From positions 1 to 64,000 of the forward strand of contig JAACJM010000271.1 in NCBI GenBank assembly GCA_013368315.1: 64,000 nt of DNA, in the 5' to 3' direction. Position numbers and translations under genes: made by a program. Every line of letters starts with the position of its first letter. Position 1 is the stretch's first letter. The DNA comes from Tetrapyrgos nigripes (Eukaryota > Basidiomycota > Agaricomycetes > Agaricales > Campanellaceae). The notes under the pieces are model-generated. The model worked only from the letters and a program-made list of their open reading frames with translations, had not been told where the DNA came from and made no database searches. Shown here piece after piece: positions 11,282 to 22,450 of this stretch.

Positions 11282-12966
11282 ATGGCAAAAACAAAATCCA
11301 GAAACTTCGAACGCCTGTTAAATGCTGCACATAAGAAGACTGATGAAACGTGTTGACCATGGAGACACCACGTCCAATGCCAACATATCAAACAGACTGC
11401 GCAGGAGAAGAAGCATCGCAAGGAGGTGCAGCAGCAGGCAAAGGATGACTATTCCTCTGCTCTGAACGAAGCCTTCAAGGTGGTACTGGAACAGGCAACG
11501 TCATTGAAGGAGAGGTTTGGGAAGCATGATGTCCAGTGGTATCTGGACGGACTTATGCAAACCCATAGGCTCCGACAGTCAAAAAAGAACCTGTCCTCAT
11601 TCCAAGCGTTTGTGAGTATGGAAATGAAACGAATAAATGCCGGTGAGTACTTGACTACTCCACATTTCATGGCCCTTGTAGCCATTCCCGAGGGTCAACC
11701 ACGTAAAAAGGTTGGAGATTGCATGGGCGAGATCCGGTCAAAGTGGCAGCTAATGTCGAAGGAAGAAAAGGTTTCTGTCACGGCTGACACTCTGAAGGAG
11801 CTGGAGGGGAATAGAGTGAACAAGGAGCTGGCCTCGCACAACAACACCCTCAGTGCTTTTCACGATGTCCACACTACCCTCGAGAATGTCAAAGTCTCTC
11901 TTCAGCGTCTGAACGCACAGACCAACACGGAGTCTATTCTCATTAGTGTTCAGTCGAGCTCAGATCACTTCAATGCACCAGAAGTCTACGTTACCAGCGA
12001 CTGAGTCACAGAGTTTTTTGATGTAGTAGTCCACCAGCCTCCGTCGGATCTGGCTACTCGTCTTGAAGGGCACTGCATATCCAGAGTCGAGGGTAGGTGA
12101 TCAATGGCATGATGTATTGACAGCTGAGTGATGACGACATTCATAAAATAGGTATCACAAGGACGTATATTCAGGAGACAACAGCAAGGAAAGCAGAGCT
12201 GGCAAAATTAATCAGCGAGAAGCTTCGTGAGTTTTGCATTTGACTAAGAGGAGGTAGAACACTCACCATACACTCAGAGGAAGCTTGGGGACAGGGAAAA
12301 TCCAGGATACAGATGATTTACACCAGATTTGACAACCAGATTACTGCTAAGTACAGCATCAAGCTGGTAAACTGGCCACTGGAAAAGTTCTGCAACCCTA
12401 GTGACTTGACTGGCCATGCAGAGCTAGCCGTCGTCAAGAATGCGTTCACGACAGGAGCAACACGGTTCTACAAAATGACAACTGCCAAGTTCGAAGAGTG
12501 GTCGAATAAGCAGTTTGAGCAGATCACAGCAAGCAGGAGAGACACACCTTGCAGCGCCCCCTCACAGAACTCTGAACCAGCACCTCCAACTGACCCCACC
12601 CCTCTTGAACCCGTTCTGGCGGTATCTTCTCCATCGGTTCCCATCCCTCAACTCCCTCTAGAACCCACCTCAGAGGTACCATTGCCCCAGCATTCTCCAC
12701 ACCACCCCGAATCCCTTCTCATCCAACAGCAACTGATTCCAATCGATCCCATCCTTCTCCAAGAAGAGGAACAGCAACGCCGGCCACTAGTGCAGGCTAT
12801 GGCAAACAGTCCAGTCCAGAACCAGCCCCAGACTCATGCTACTGGCCCAGCTCGTAAGCGAGGTCATCGTCCAGCTGGCAGTATCCAATTCGTCCCAACA
12901 GAGGCAGTGACAGGTGCTGATGGTCTAGTTGTAATGCAGAAGAAGCGGCAACCAAAGAGACGTTGA
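11282..12966 (+). pseudogene. HMG-box-like protein gene, KDZ cargo, with TGA stops
   Basis: The ATG at 11282 is in frame with the long block 11426-12004 but meets TGA at 11354, and a second TGA at 12002 separates it from TEFFDVVVHQPP. The central part (FQAFVSMEMKRIN then KWQLMSKEEKVSVTADTLKE) has the N-terminal helix and the SKEEK helix pattern of an HMG box. After two short introns (about 12090-12150 and 12225-12280) the protein goes on through KLVNWPLEKFCNPSDL to a Pro/Gln-rich tail and a basic end (AGSIQFVP...KKRQPKRR). A DNA-bending or chromatin role is inferred from the HMG-like part only. Confidence 0.5.
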
Positions 12967-13125
12967 GTAGAGTAGTGTGTTAGCTAGGACTTATAGAATA
13001 CATATGTGATATATACACATGGAACTTACTGGTATGAGGAAAGCTGTACAGCGACAGCCCCTGTGTGACTTCGTACTTGCAGAAAGCTTTGCAGGAATGA
13101 CTAAGAATGGCGTGGGAAAGGGTTG

Positions 13126-13506
13126 AAGATAAGCAAGGAGTCGGGACAGACTGCCGGGACGACAGCAGGTGGGACTTGATGAATGACATTGAAGAAAGGG
13201 GCCGTCGGAAACGGTTCAGTTCTGAACAACAATCAACAATGTCACGCCTTGTTGATTGGTAAGTAGCTCGTGATCTCAGGCATAATGACTGAGAGGTCTA
13301 GACTCTGATCCATCGTCCGAAGAGACTCAGAGGACTCTTACTACAAAAGGGAGGGAAAACCAGCTTCTATTAATGGCAGAACTGGGTACAAGTTGCCAGT
13401 AAATCTGCCAGTGTCGTGTATTTGATGGATCTGATTCTAAGAGTATTGCTACAACTGGGGTTGCTTGGCATTTGTATTACCTCGGGTATATGTGAGGTCA
13501 AGGTGT
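13126..13506 (-). repeat. Right terminal inverted repeat of the KDZ element
   Basis: Reverse complement of 490-855, ending CTCACATATACCCGAGG read on the minus strand close to the terminus. It contains one insertion of about 15 bp relative to the left copy, near the CCCGGCAG stretch. Confidence 0.9.
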
Positions 13507-13512
13507 TGCACC
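13507..13512 (+). repeat. Target site duplication, right (TGCACC)
   Basis: Exact copy of 484-489, directly abutting the right inverted repeat. Confidence 0.75.
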
Positions 13513-13789
13513 AGGTAAGCCTTACATTGTTACCCCATCTCCCATCATTTCTCCCACTCTCCCCCACTCACGCATCATAGATTGGTAGCTCCACTCTGTT
13601 TTCAGACCTGGACACCTTGCTGTGAGCACTGGTCAAACATGAGGCTTGAGTATCATACCACACCTCTTTCCTTTCAATAGTCTGAATGGTTTACTACTAA
13701 AATTCTTTCCATTTTTGTTTAAGTGAACCACTTAATGGAAAGAAAGGTCATATCTCCAACACTTTTGCAAAAGGTCTGATCATTGGGCC

Positions 13790-14970
13790 ATCTTGTAGAC
13801 TCATCTCTCCACCCAACAAGATCACCAGCTGCTGAAAAGGAGATGGAGCCTGAGATAAATGTCCTGAGGCCAACAAAGAGTAAGTGGTATTTGTCCTTCT
13901 CTTTTGCAAAAGTCTGACAACTTGACCATCTCATAGACTCTCCCCCATGTCCAACAACAACTAAGCTGCTGATAAGGATGTAGTGAAACCTTTAGATGTC
14001 CCTGGTGATGCCTCAGCATCTGTGGCTCAGGATCAGTAAGTGGAAGTCAACCATAGACTCTCTTCTTTGTCCAACAAAGACAAAGCTGATAATAGATGTC
14101 CCTGGCCAGGTCCCTGAGCCTGTAACCCAGGACCTGTAAGTGGAAGTCATGGACTATCCTATAGACTCTCCAAGTCTTCCAACAAAGACCAAGCTGCTGG
14201 TAAGGAAGTAGGCACACCTGCTAATGCCAAGATGAGTAAGTGGAAGTCAACCTTCACTTTTGCAAAAGTCTGAGACTCTGCTGATGCTTCATTGTTTGTT
14301 GAGGCTCCTGATCAGTAAGTTGAAGTTAACCTTCACTTTTGCAAAAGTCTGACAATTGGACTATCCTATAGACTCTCCATGTTGTCCACCAGTGACAAAG
14401 CAGCCAATAACGAAGTAGGAAAGTCTGGTGATGCCTCAGCATCTTTACCTCAAGATCAGTAAGTGGAAGTCCATCACACTTTTGCAAAAGTCTGACCAGT
14501 GTATCCTGCTGTAGGCTCTCCCCCTCATCCAAGAAAGGCCCAGTTGCTGAAAATGATGATGCAATGGACATAGATATTCCTGGTCCAGCATCAGAATCTC
14601 CAGATCATGATGGGTAAGTGGAGGTGTACTGTTGCTTTTGCAAAAGTCTGATCACCTTGCTGTAGTGTCCCCACTACTTCCAAGAAAAGGAACTTTGATT
14701 TGATTTCGAAGACTCATTTCTCAATGGATGGTCAAAAACCTCTTCCACAATGGGCCTCCAAGATGCACCAATACCTGCAGAACAACATCACTGTTGTGGT
14801 GGCTATGGAGACACCCTGGGTTTGAGGATAACAAGGGCTCCTCTGTTGGGAGCAAGGAGTGGGTCTCCATGCTGCAGGATGTTATCCAGGTGATGGACAG
14901 TATGTGGGAGCAGAGCCTGAGCAGTCAGGGAGCCACTGCGTCACCCTCCTCCAAGAGAGTTTGTCCATGA
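13790..14970 (+). pseudogene. Host gene remnant: tandem exon-intron array
   Basis: Units of about 100-170 bp repeat. Each has an exon of about 70-100 bp starting ACTCTCC and ending near CAGGATCA, then an intron starting GTAAGTGGAAGTC, carrying CTTTTGCAAAAGTCTGA, and ending CTATAG or CATAG. Six or seven units can be seen. In the best units the exon is open and encodes a short Ser/Asp/Ala-rich module (e.g. KSGDASASLPQDQ, DIDIPGPASES). Some units have lost intron sequence (21-bp remnant at about 14036-14056) or gained a stop. The last exon is longer (from about 14666), is read as HFSMDGQKPLPQWASKMHQY, and soon meets a stop. The product is unrecognised, and the array looks decayed. Confidence 0.55.
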
Positions 14971-15124
14971 TCCATCCTGCATTGTCTTCTTGTCTTCCTT
15001 GCTCTCTATTGCTGTGTTCATATCACTTTGCTCTCATTTGCTCACTTTCATATTACCATTGCCATGTATCATTGGTACTTGCTGTCATGTTTTGCAAAAA
15101 CTGTGTATTTGTAGTGTACATAAG

Positions 15125-15310
15125 TTATCCATGACTTTTGCAAAAGCCACACTTTTGTGATTGGCTTTAAGGTATGTGTAATAGTTATCCATGACTTTTG
15201 CAAAAGCTGCCCTTTTCTGTGATTGGCTTCAAGGTATGTAGTAGTTATCCATGACTTTTGCAAAAGCCACACCTTTGTGACTGGCTTTAAGGTATATGTC
15301 ATGCTAACCA
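15125..15310 (+). repeat. Three tandem repeats of about 60 bp with a palindromic core
   Basis: Three units read TTATCCATGACTTTTGCAAA followed by AGCCACACTTTTGTGATTGG and CTTTAAGGTATGT, with few differences. They share the ACTTTTGCAAAAG core with the introns of the array at 13.8-14.7 kb. Confidence 0.8.
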
Positions 15311-15429
15311 AGTAAAAATTGTGAAAATCACTTAACTGAGTGGTGCTGATGTTTGGCAAGCTCACTTAAGGCCACCCACTGGCCACCCAGGCTGCTGGAA
15401 GGCTGTTGTCCAGTCATCCAGAATTTTTG

Positions 15430-16430
15430 CAAATCCTGCTTGGATATATTACCCATACTTTTGAAAATGTATTACAGCATCAGCTGGCTTGCTCAATTAA
15501 AAGTGATATTTCATGTCTGATCTCTTGACTCTATAAACAAGAAACATTCCCATGGTTTAATAGAAGTTGGTTTTAACAGTGTTCACCCTAAGGCCTTAAT
15601 TAAGGGTACCCAACAAGGTTAGGCCTTAAAGGCTTAACTTGGGCTTAATTAAGGGCCTGATTTAAGGGTTTTTAAGGTCTTACTAGAAAGTTTTTTCTGC
15701 ACTCTTGGAGTGCTCTAAGACATATTTTTCAATAGCTTTTCACTGCTTTTGTACCATCCTACAGTCAACCATTGTCCTCCACACATTTATACAATCATTC
15801 ATGTCACTGGTGCAGTACGAAGCCAACTGCACAGGTTTATGAAGAATTCAATGACAAGCTTGGAAAGCTTGCAGAAAGGTAAAATTTTTGTCTGTAAGCA
15901 ACTCCCAAAATAGAAATTTGTGCCCAATAAATCATGTGTCAGCCATACTTTAGGCCTTAATTTGCTAGCAGATTAAGCCCTTAACTTAATTAAGGGTTAA
16001 CCCTTAGGGCGAACACTGGGTTTTAAAGAAATACCCATATATTTACACATAAAATTCATTGACATCAATGAAAATATGACTGTTTTTGCACTTTTGCTCA
16101 ATTAAAAATAGTAATTGATGTCTTATCACCATGCTCGATAAACAGAAAAGATTCTAATGGTCTAGGAGAAGGTATTTCTACACAAATATGCATATGTTTA
16201 TGCATAAAACTTATTGATATCAATGATAATATGTCTTTTTTTCGCACTTTTGCCTGATTTTGCTGCATATTTTGTTAATAACTAATATATTTTAATTAAT
16301 ACCTGTAGAAATCTGCGGAGATCTGCCAACTACAGATACCTGCCAGACAAATGGCGCGGATGCAGATTTGACTTTTGAAAATCAAAAATCCGGCCGGATC
16401 AGATGCCGGATATCCGCGGATGCATACATG
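15430..16430. mobile_element. Decayed copy related to the hAT-type element at 53 kb
   Basis: Phrases such as TTGACTCTATAAACAAGAAA and CTCAATTAAAA, and a GC-rich end with CCGGATATCCGCGGATGC preceded by TTTGACTTTTGAAAATC, resemble parts of 53039-54180. A younger element (15577-16018) is nested in it. The ends cannot be placed precisely. Confidence 0.45.
15577..16018. mobile_element. 442-bp non-autonomous hAT-type element
   Basis: Ends are inverted repeats (CAGTGTTCACCCTAAGG on the left, CAGTGTTCGCCCTAAGG on the reversed right). The 8-bp duplication GGTTTTAA flanks it at 15569-15576 and 16019-16026. The CAGTGTTC terminus and 8-bp duplication are typical of hAT elements. It has no coding capacity. 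The interior is rich in TTAATTAAGG palindromes. Confidence 0.8.
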
Positions 16431-16499
16431 TTATGCCTTAATCAAGGGCTGTGCAGCCAGTTATGAGCAGACCGGACGTTCCTTTTGGTTCTTAAGGTC

Positions 16500-16530
16500 T
16501 TCCGAAGCCCCCCCCTCCCCCCTCCTTCCT
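16500..16530 (+). repeat. C-rich subterminal block, left end
   Basis: Two runs of C separated by T (CCCCCCCCTCCCCCCTCC) lie about 60 bp inside the left end. A similar block in the same orientation lies at 22422-22447. The minus strand would be G-rich and could form a quadruplex. Confidence 0.7.
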
Positions 16531-16753
16531 AAAATGGAAGGAGATTACTAAGATCGTGTAACGTGACCGACACATCATCTCCTCCTTCGTGAGGTCCCTC
16601 CACCTTCAACGCCTGGCGTCGAAACTCATACACAGTATAGGCTTTCAGCACCTATTTTCCACATGATACAACTGTAAATACTTCAATAGTATGCCACTTT
16701 TTACACCTAAACTTCGCAGGAACAAAAGTTATGCCCCTACCTTTTTGACATCA

Positions 16754-19700
16754 CTACTTTTTTGGCCCAGTTCGTCGTCTTTTAACTATACGACGCCCAG
16801 CATTTTCTTTGCAATCATCATCGCAAAACCACTCGTCATCAAGCTCGTTCCTATTCACCACTCCTAGGCAGTGAGGATGGTACTTGTACAAGGTCAGTCT
16901 TTGAGATCAATTTTCGAGCCAAGCACGTACTGATAATCCACAACCTGGCGATGCACAGCTCACATAATTGGCGTCGACTATGATCCTGCAGCATTCACTA
17001 TCTGCGCATACCAGTTTGTGCTCTTCTTCTTCCCCATAACGAACTGTCTTGATCCTTCTACGCTTCCCTGGGCCTGATTCGATGATTCCTTCTGGTAGGT
17101 CAGCAGGTACTTCAAATGCAGATACATCCTGAGATGTGGAAGTGACAGATTGAATGGCTCCTTCTAGGTTAGCTGTGCTTGTCTCATCTGCTGCTGCAAG
17201 TACAGGCACATCTTGAACCCGAGTATTGTCATTTTCTGATTTTGATTCGGTGTCTGTTTCAGCTTCGTATTCCATTTCACTCTCAGAGGAGCTGCCATCT
17301 TCTGAGGTGGTGTCATGTGTTGGCAAGTCATCGTCGTGCAACACTAATTGGTGTTCCTCAGGTGAAGCTCTCTCGATCTCCCTGTGAAGATATCATTTGT
17401 TTTTTGACTGCTCAAGAAGACTATATGACTTACAGTGTAGAAAAGCCTGTGCTATGTGCCTCGGAAATGTAAAGCTTTGATGTCATGTCCTTGATGCGTC
17501 GTTTTTGGGATACTTGCGGGGTTGTAATGTAAACTTTACGTGTTCGCACGCGCTCCTCGTCACTAATTTCGAATAGCTTCTTGTACAGTGTGATATTTGC
17601 CGATGGATGAGTATCTCGAATATGTGATTCCAGACAGTACTTCCAGATAGCTGGCATATCTGGAGTACAAAGCGGGCAGGTGAGTGGATGGTTTGTTGAA
17701 GGAGATTCTATGGTGGGCTTCATAGCAGTGGATAGATTCAAGCGGCCAACGAGTGGGCAAGTTGACCTTGAGACGTCGACTGCAGTGGTTTTTTTTGTCT
17801 TCTTGAGATAGATGCGACAAGAAGAATCAAGACAGAAACCGCAAGGTTGGTTCTTGTCCTTCATCCTCGTGTCATGAAGTACATGCGCAGAGCAATGCTG
17901 AACCCTTTTTGGAAGACTCAGATCTGACAGACAGACCTTACAACCCGGACAGAATCTACGTCCGTCTTGTAACTTTCGAGACTTCGCACCATCAGGATTT
18001 TCGCACAGCAAGCATGCCTCGCCAGAACCGTTTCGATAAGGATAAGTATCGGAAATCCGGATTTTTGGAATGGAGGTGGAGCTGTTTGTAAGTCGTTGAT
18101 AGAGCAACATCGCAATTGAGGTGAGCTCCCTGGTCCGAAAGGCGTAAGTAACCTTTTGATCAGATCGAGACCTCTCCAGATCAGGGTTGAGTAGTTCGAA
18201 AGAGGTGCCAGGTAGATTTCTTTGGAATGATCCAGGTACGAACTTCCCATTCCATTGCCAGTCATTGCCGATCGGTTGATTATCATCGTCAACAAGTGTT
18301 AACGACATCGTCTGACAGTCGATCGAGACATTTGGTTCGTGAAGAAATTGTGAGGGAAGTGTGGGGACCTTCTGCCCACCATGCATGATTGATACAATCT
18401 GCACGACTGCGGCGAAATGACGTCTGTCGCATTGGAGAATGGTGAGTACGGGGTCCTCGAGTGAGACAGCCTTTTTCTCCTCTGCATCCAGCTGTAATGT
18501 TAATGACTTGTTGTTTGTGGGTTCGTTGTACTTGCTGAAACCGTGGTACGCCTTCAAACGATCGGAGGAATGAATGTATGCATGTGGATCCGAGAATATA
18601 CGAAGCACGGCAGACTTGTGAACCATTTTCCCATTGCCCGAAGCATCAAGAGAGATCCAAGCTGATTTGTTTCTGTCAGCAGTGGATGCATGCAGGTCCA
18701 ATTCCGTTTGAACTGCAATATCATCAACATCAAGATCGCCTTCTTCTAGAGGTGTGACCGTTTTGTCCATAGGTTCGTTTGTGCCATTGCCTCCTTCCTC
18801 ACTCTCACCCTCGCCTTCATGCTCTTCTCCTTCTCCTTCAATATCTTCATCGTCATTTAACAACATTTTGTTCCCACCAAATGGACAAAGAACGTTGTAG
18901 CCCCCCACCCGATCCATCTCATCAAATGAGACTGGAAGCGAAACCTCGAACTCCTGCAAATCATCGTATGACCCATCTCTCCCAATCTGCCAGACACTTT
19001 GGAAGTGAACATTCTTGACATGATGGTCGCCAGTGAGTGATTTAGGATTAAGATGATCGTACTTTGATGAGACATTGCTTCCCAGTTCCTGCAAACTCTT
19101 GACCGTCAAACGGCGACCTTCTCCACCCCAATCTGGATGCTCTGCAAGAATCTGGATACATCGTACGCCACCATCAACACGTTCGGAAAGCTGCAACTGA
19201 TCTGCGTGTGTATCGTTTCCGACCATTGTTCTGACCATTCCAAACACCTTCTCTAGCCCGTCTGTTCCCGAAAGTATGATGAAGAATTCACCATTAGGAT
19301 CATCGAACTGCATCTTTGCAACGGTAAAGTACACATTCTTGATCATGCACTGCACATCAAAATATAGCTGTACTGGTACGAATCGATGCTTGTCAATGGC
19401 ATACAAAGCAAGAATTAGGTGGGCGGCAGTGCTGAGGTGGATGAGTCGTTGCTCGAGGGACAGGGTAATGTCAAGATACGCCTCCAGAAGACTGCAATAA
19501 ATTTTTCCAAGTAATCGGAGGGCTTGACGAGTGGTTTGGAGCAATGGAGAGTCGGTTTCAGATGGAGGTGGAAGTTGAGAGACGGCATTGAGGAGTCGTA
19601 ACATGAGAGTAACATCTTGTTTGTCATTAGGATCGAGCAGAGATTTTGCCGATGCCTCTGAAATACCCGTTGAACAGAGATGCTTGGCTATGATATCTGT

Positions 19701-22193
19701 GGTGATGGTGACACCATTAACAGAAACACCAGTTGCACGAAGCAAGACATTTCGAAATCTCTTGAAGACATGCTTCCAATCACAATCATTGATGATACCA
19801 CCACGACCACAGGACAAATTGAAAAGCGTAAGCTTCCCAAGAAGACGATAGAGTGGATCTGTGGCTGGAAGAGTTTCTCGTAAGAACATATTGATGAATG
19901 TTCGTCGTCGTCGAGCTTCTCCATCGCTGGCCATTGAATAAATGCGGAGCAGTTTTCCTTCATCGACAATAAACTTCTCCACGGCATCGAGAACAATTCT
20001 CAGATACTTCTCGTGAGCGGCTGCATCCTCCGTCTTGCAAGTTCCAGAGATGGCAATCGGTTTCGCAGAGTACTCCGTTGAATCTCTTGATAATATATGC
20101 ACTGCTGACACAGTAGCCTGTGAACCGTAAGTAATATCATAAGTACCTGTCTGCGAGTGGATTCAGAAGAAAATAAATATACCTCAGAGGCAAGGTGTAC
20201 ACGCTTATTGATCAATCCATCCTTCAGAGCATTTGCTTGAGTGATAGACTTGAATTCGAGTGTATATCGTTTGCTGTGTTCTCGGCAGACACCAAGAATC
20301 TCGTCGTTGCGAGGTTCCCATCGTAGACGTTCTTGAATTTTAATTTCGTCCGTACTAATAACAATGCCCTGGATTCGAGAAGGTCTTGAAGACTCGGATG
20401 ACTCGTGGAGAGTAGGAGATATATTTTCGAGTGCAATGTGAAGATTGTGCTGGATCTCCTCAGAAGTAGGAGTGCGAGGGGAGGGGCGAAGAGGAAGTGT
20501 GCCAATACGACGTTTAATAGTGGATATGGATGGTATTCCCAGTGTTCTGTGTGCTATTTCAGCAGCTGAGCGGCCACCAAGTTTGTAGATCAGAAATCCA
20601 CGGTGAAAGTCGACTTCTTGGTAATCCTTTGGACTGTATATCCTCTGAGCTGCGCGATCCACTGCCTCCAATACCGAAAACACACTGTGTCCTTTCCGAA
20701 ATTGAACCGCCATCAGCGCCCGAATACGTGGTATATCCTCCTTGGCTATCGCGATCCCAACCGTTTCCAAGCATCAATCTCTGTATTCAAACGTAAGACC
20801 CTTCGTCCAGCATTCAAAGCGTTCAATCGAAGCTGATCATTCTCATGCTGCTTCTTTGTGGCAATGTTGTAGAGCTGCTCATGAGACAGACAACGCCATG
20901 GCGTGCTCTGATCAGCCCCCTGAAATGCCCGCTTGCGCATTCCAAGAATGAGAGACTCTCGATCAAGGCTGCGGCAGTTGACACATGGAGTCTGGGCACC
21001 ACTGTTCCCAGCCATCTTGAGGCATGAGACTGACCAGAGCTTGACCGATTGTCCTTCTATAAGAACATGCTTCCACGGAAGGTCCCTTCGGCCATGAAGT
21101 AATGTTGGATACATGGATAAAGGGGGAATATCCTCGGAGAATATAAGATCAAACCCTGGACATACAGCGCTGCTTGTTTCGGTACCATTAAATGGTAAAG
21201 CATCGGAATACGGATTGGAAGGAGGATCACTATGCGAACCAGCATTCAGAAGAGATTCTGAATTATTGAATAAATATATGCATTGGGTACTTACAGGTCA
21301 TCATCCAGATCTATGATCTGTGAAATATCTTCATCGAGAGTAGGCTGAGCCTTGTTGTATAAGGGATCTGAGCCGATTCTATACACAATTCAGTACTCGT
21401 AAACCCAGAGAACATCAGTGCTTACATTTTGATTAGAGCAGCCTTCACCCGTTCTAGTCTTGCATCAAAAATACCACTTCCCATTGAAAACAACTTCATG
21501 CAAGCTTTACTCCAGCCACAAAGTGCGCGGACACCTTCTGAATTATCCTTGACTAGCCTGTCGATGTTCTCCTCCGAGTCTGCATAGCCGAAAGCTTCGT
21601 GAAGCTTTTTATTTACGTAGATGTCAGGTTCATCGTATTGAGATGCCTCAAGGGCCGGATCAGTGGAAAAGATCGAGAGCCTGTTTGAAACTGATGTTGC
21701 GGAGGGTAAAAAGTCGAGAAGCTTCTCCGTTTGAGTGACCAGCGTCTCGGATACAGATTCCTTTGTCTCAGCATGGATTTCGGAATTTTCCTTCTTTTCC
21801 AGGGTGGCTGATTCAGGAGAAAGAGTCGAATCTCCGCTTGGAGGAGAGGCGGCAGAGGAAGCCAAAGAGCGAACGACACGATCTATAGAAGAGCGTGCGG
21901 AAGCAGCTGTGGAAGAGGAAGCGGCTGGAGTAGCCGGACTCCTTCTGCGGAAGAAGTCTGTGATGGGCTTCTTAGGGTGGGCCTTCTCGATGTCCTTGTG
22001 TTTAGTACTGTTCAGGTGGTGTTGCCAGTTTGCTTCACCACCCGTGCCAATAGCTACGTCAACCTTGCATACATTGCAGTATCGCTTGCTTTGCACTGTA
22101 AACTCAGCCTGTAAAGGCACAAAGTAGTAATAAGAAGCCGTCGGGGAGAACCAATTGAGTACGTACTTCTTTTCTCTTCTTTCCCTTAACCAT
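16754..22193 (-). CDS. DDE-type transposase with C2H2 and PHD zinc fingers
   Basis: Exon 1 (22193-22167) encodes MVKGKKRKE. After a GTACGT...CAG intron, exon 2 (from 22108) carries a C2H2 finger (CNVCKVDVAIGTGGEANWQH to HLNSTKHK). The middle exons lead to GGRSAAEIAHRTLG, then STDEIKIQERLRW (first likely catalytic Asp), SMASDGEARRRR (second), and NDCDWKHVFKRFRNVLL, the pattern of P-element and THAP9 transposases. Further C-rich motifs follow (CLLCENP, CPGCKVC, TCPLC...HIRDTHP). Two last introns (GTAAGT...CACAG near 17430; 16930-16883) lead to a PHD-type Cys4-His-Cys3 finger: VCADSECCRI, CASPGCGLSYHPHCLG, WFCDDDC, stop at 16754. The frame breaks near 20765 and the exon join near 21255 is out of phase, so this copy may be inactive. 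Total length about 1,700 residues. Confidence 0.65.
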
Positions 22194-22421
22194 ATTGAAA
22201 AATTTTAATGGATGACGTGTTGTAACTTGTGAGATTGATGAGCTGACAAATCATCTGCGGCACTTTGTGCCCGAGCCGGCAATGTCCGGCAGTGCGCTTA
22301 CATCGTCCAGAACATCAATCTCTCCTCAGAAAATGTGTTTTTGCAACCGTCTGGCTTAGCTCTAAGTAAATAACGAGCATTGGACCATCATACTACTGGG
22401 TGGTACTTTTCACCCATAAGC

Positions 22422-22450
22422 CATCCTCCCCCCCCCTCCCCCCCCAAGGT
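22422..22450 (+). repeat. C-rich subterminal block, right end
   Basis: CCTCC, C8, T, C8 block about 35 bp inside the right end of the 16443-22483 element. It has the same orientation as the left block although the termini themselves are inverted. Confidence 0.7.

Larger units (their letters stand above)
490..13506. mobile_element. 13.0-kb KDZ-type DNA transposon with cargo genes
   Basis: Long inverted repeats (490-855 and 13126-13506) bound the segment, and the 6-bp sequence TGCACC lies directly outside both ends (484-489, 13507-13512). Inside are a decayed KDZ (Kyakuja-Dileera-Zisupton) transposase on the plus strand, two minus-strand genes including a TET/JBP-like dioxygenase, and two plus-strand genes including an HMG-box-like one. 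KDZ elements of mushrooms are known to be large and to travel with TET/JBP genes. Zisupton-type elements are usually reported with 8-bp duplications, so the 6-bp duplication is a small departure. In-frame stops in two genes suggest that this copy no longer moves by itself. Confidence 0.85.

Noticed and set aside
13750..15310. CRISPR-like spaced repeats (CTTTTGCAAAAG words)
   Set aside because: Spacers are themselves repeated and contain splice signals, and the genome is fungal. An exon-intron array explains them.
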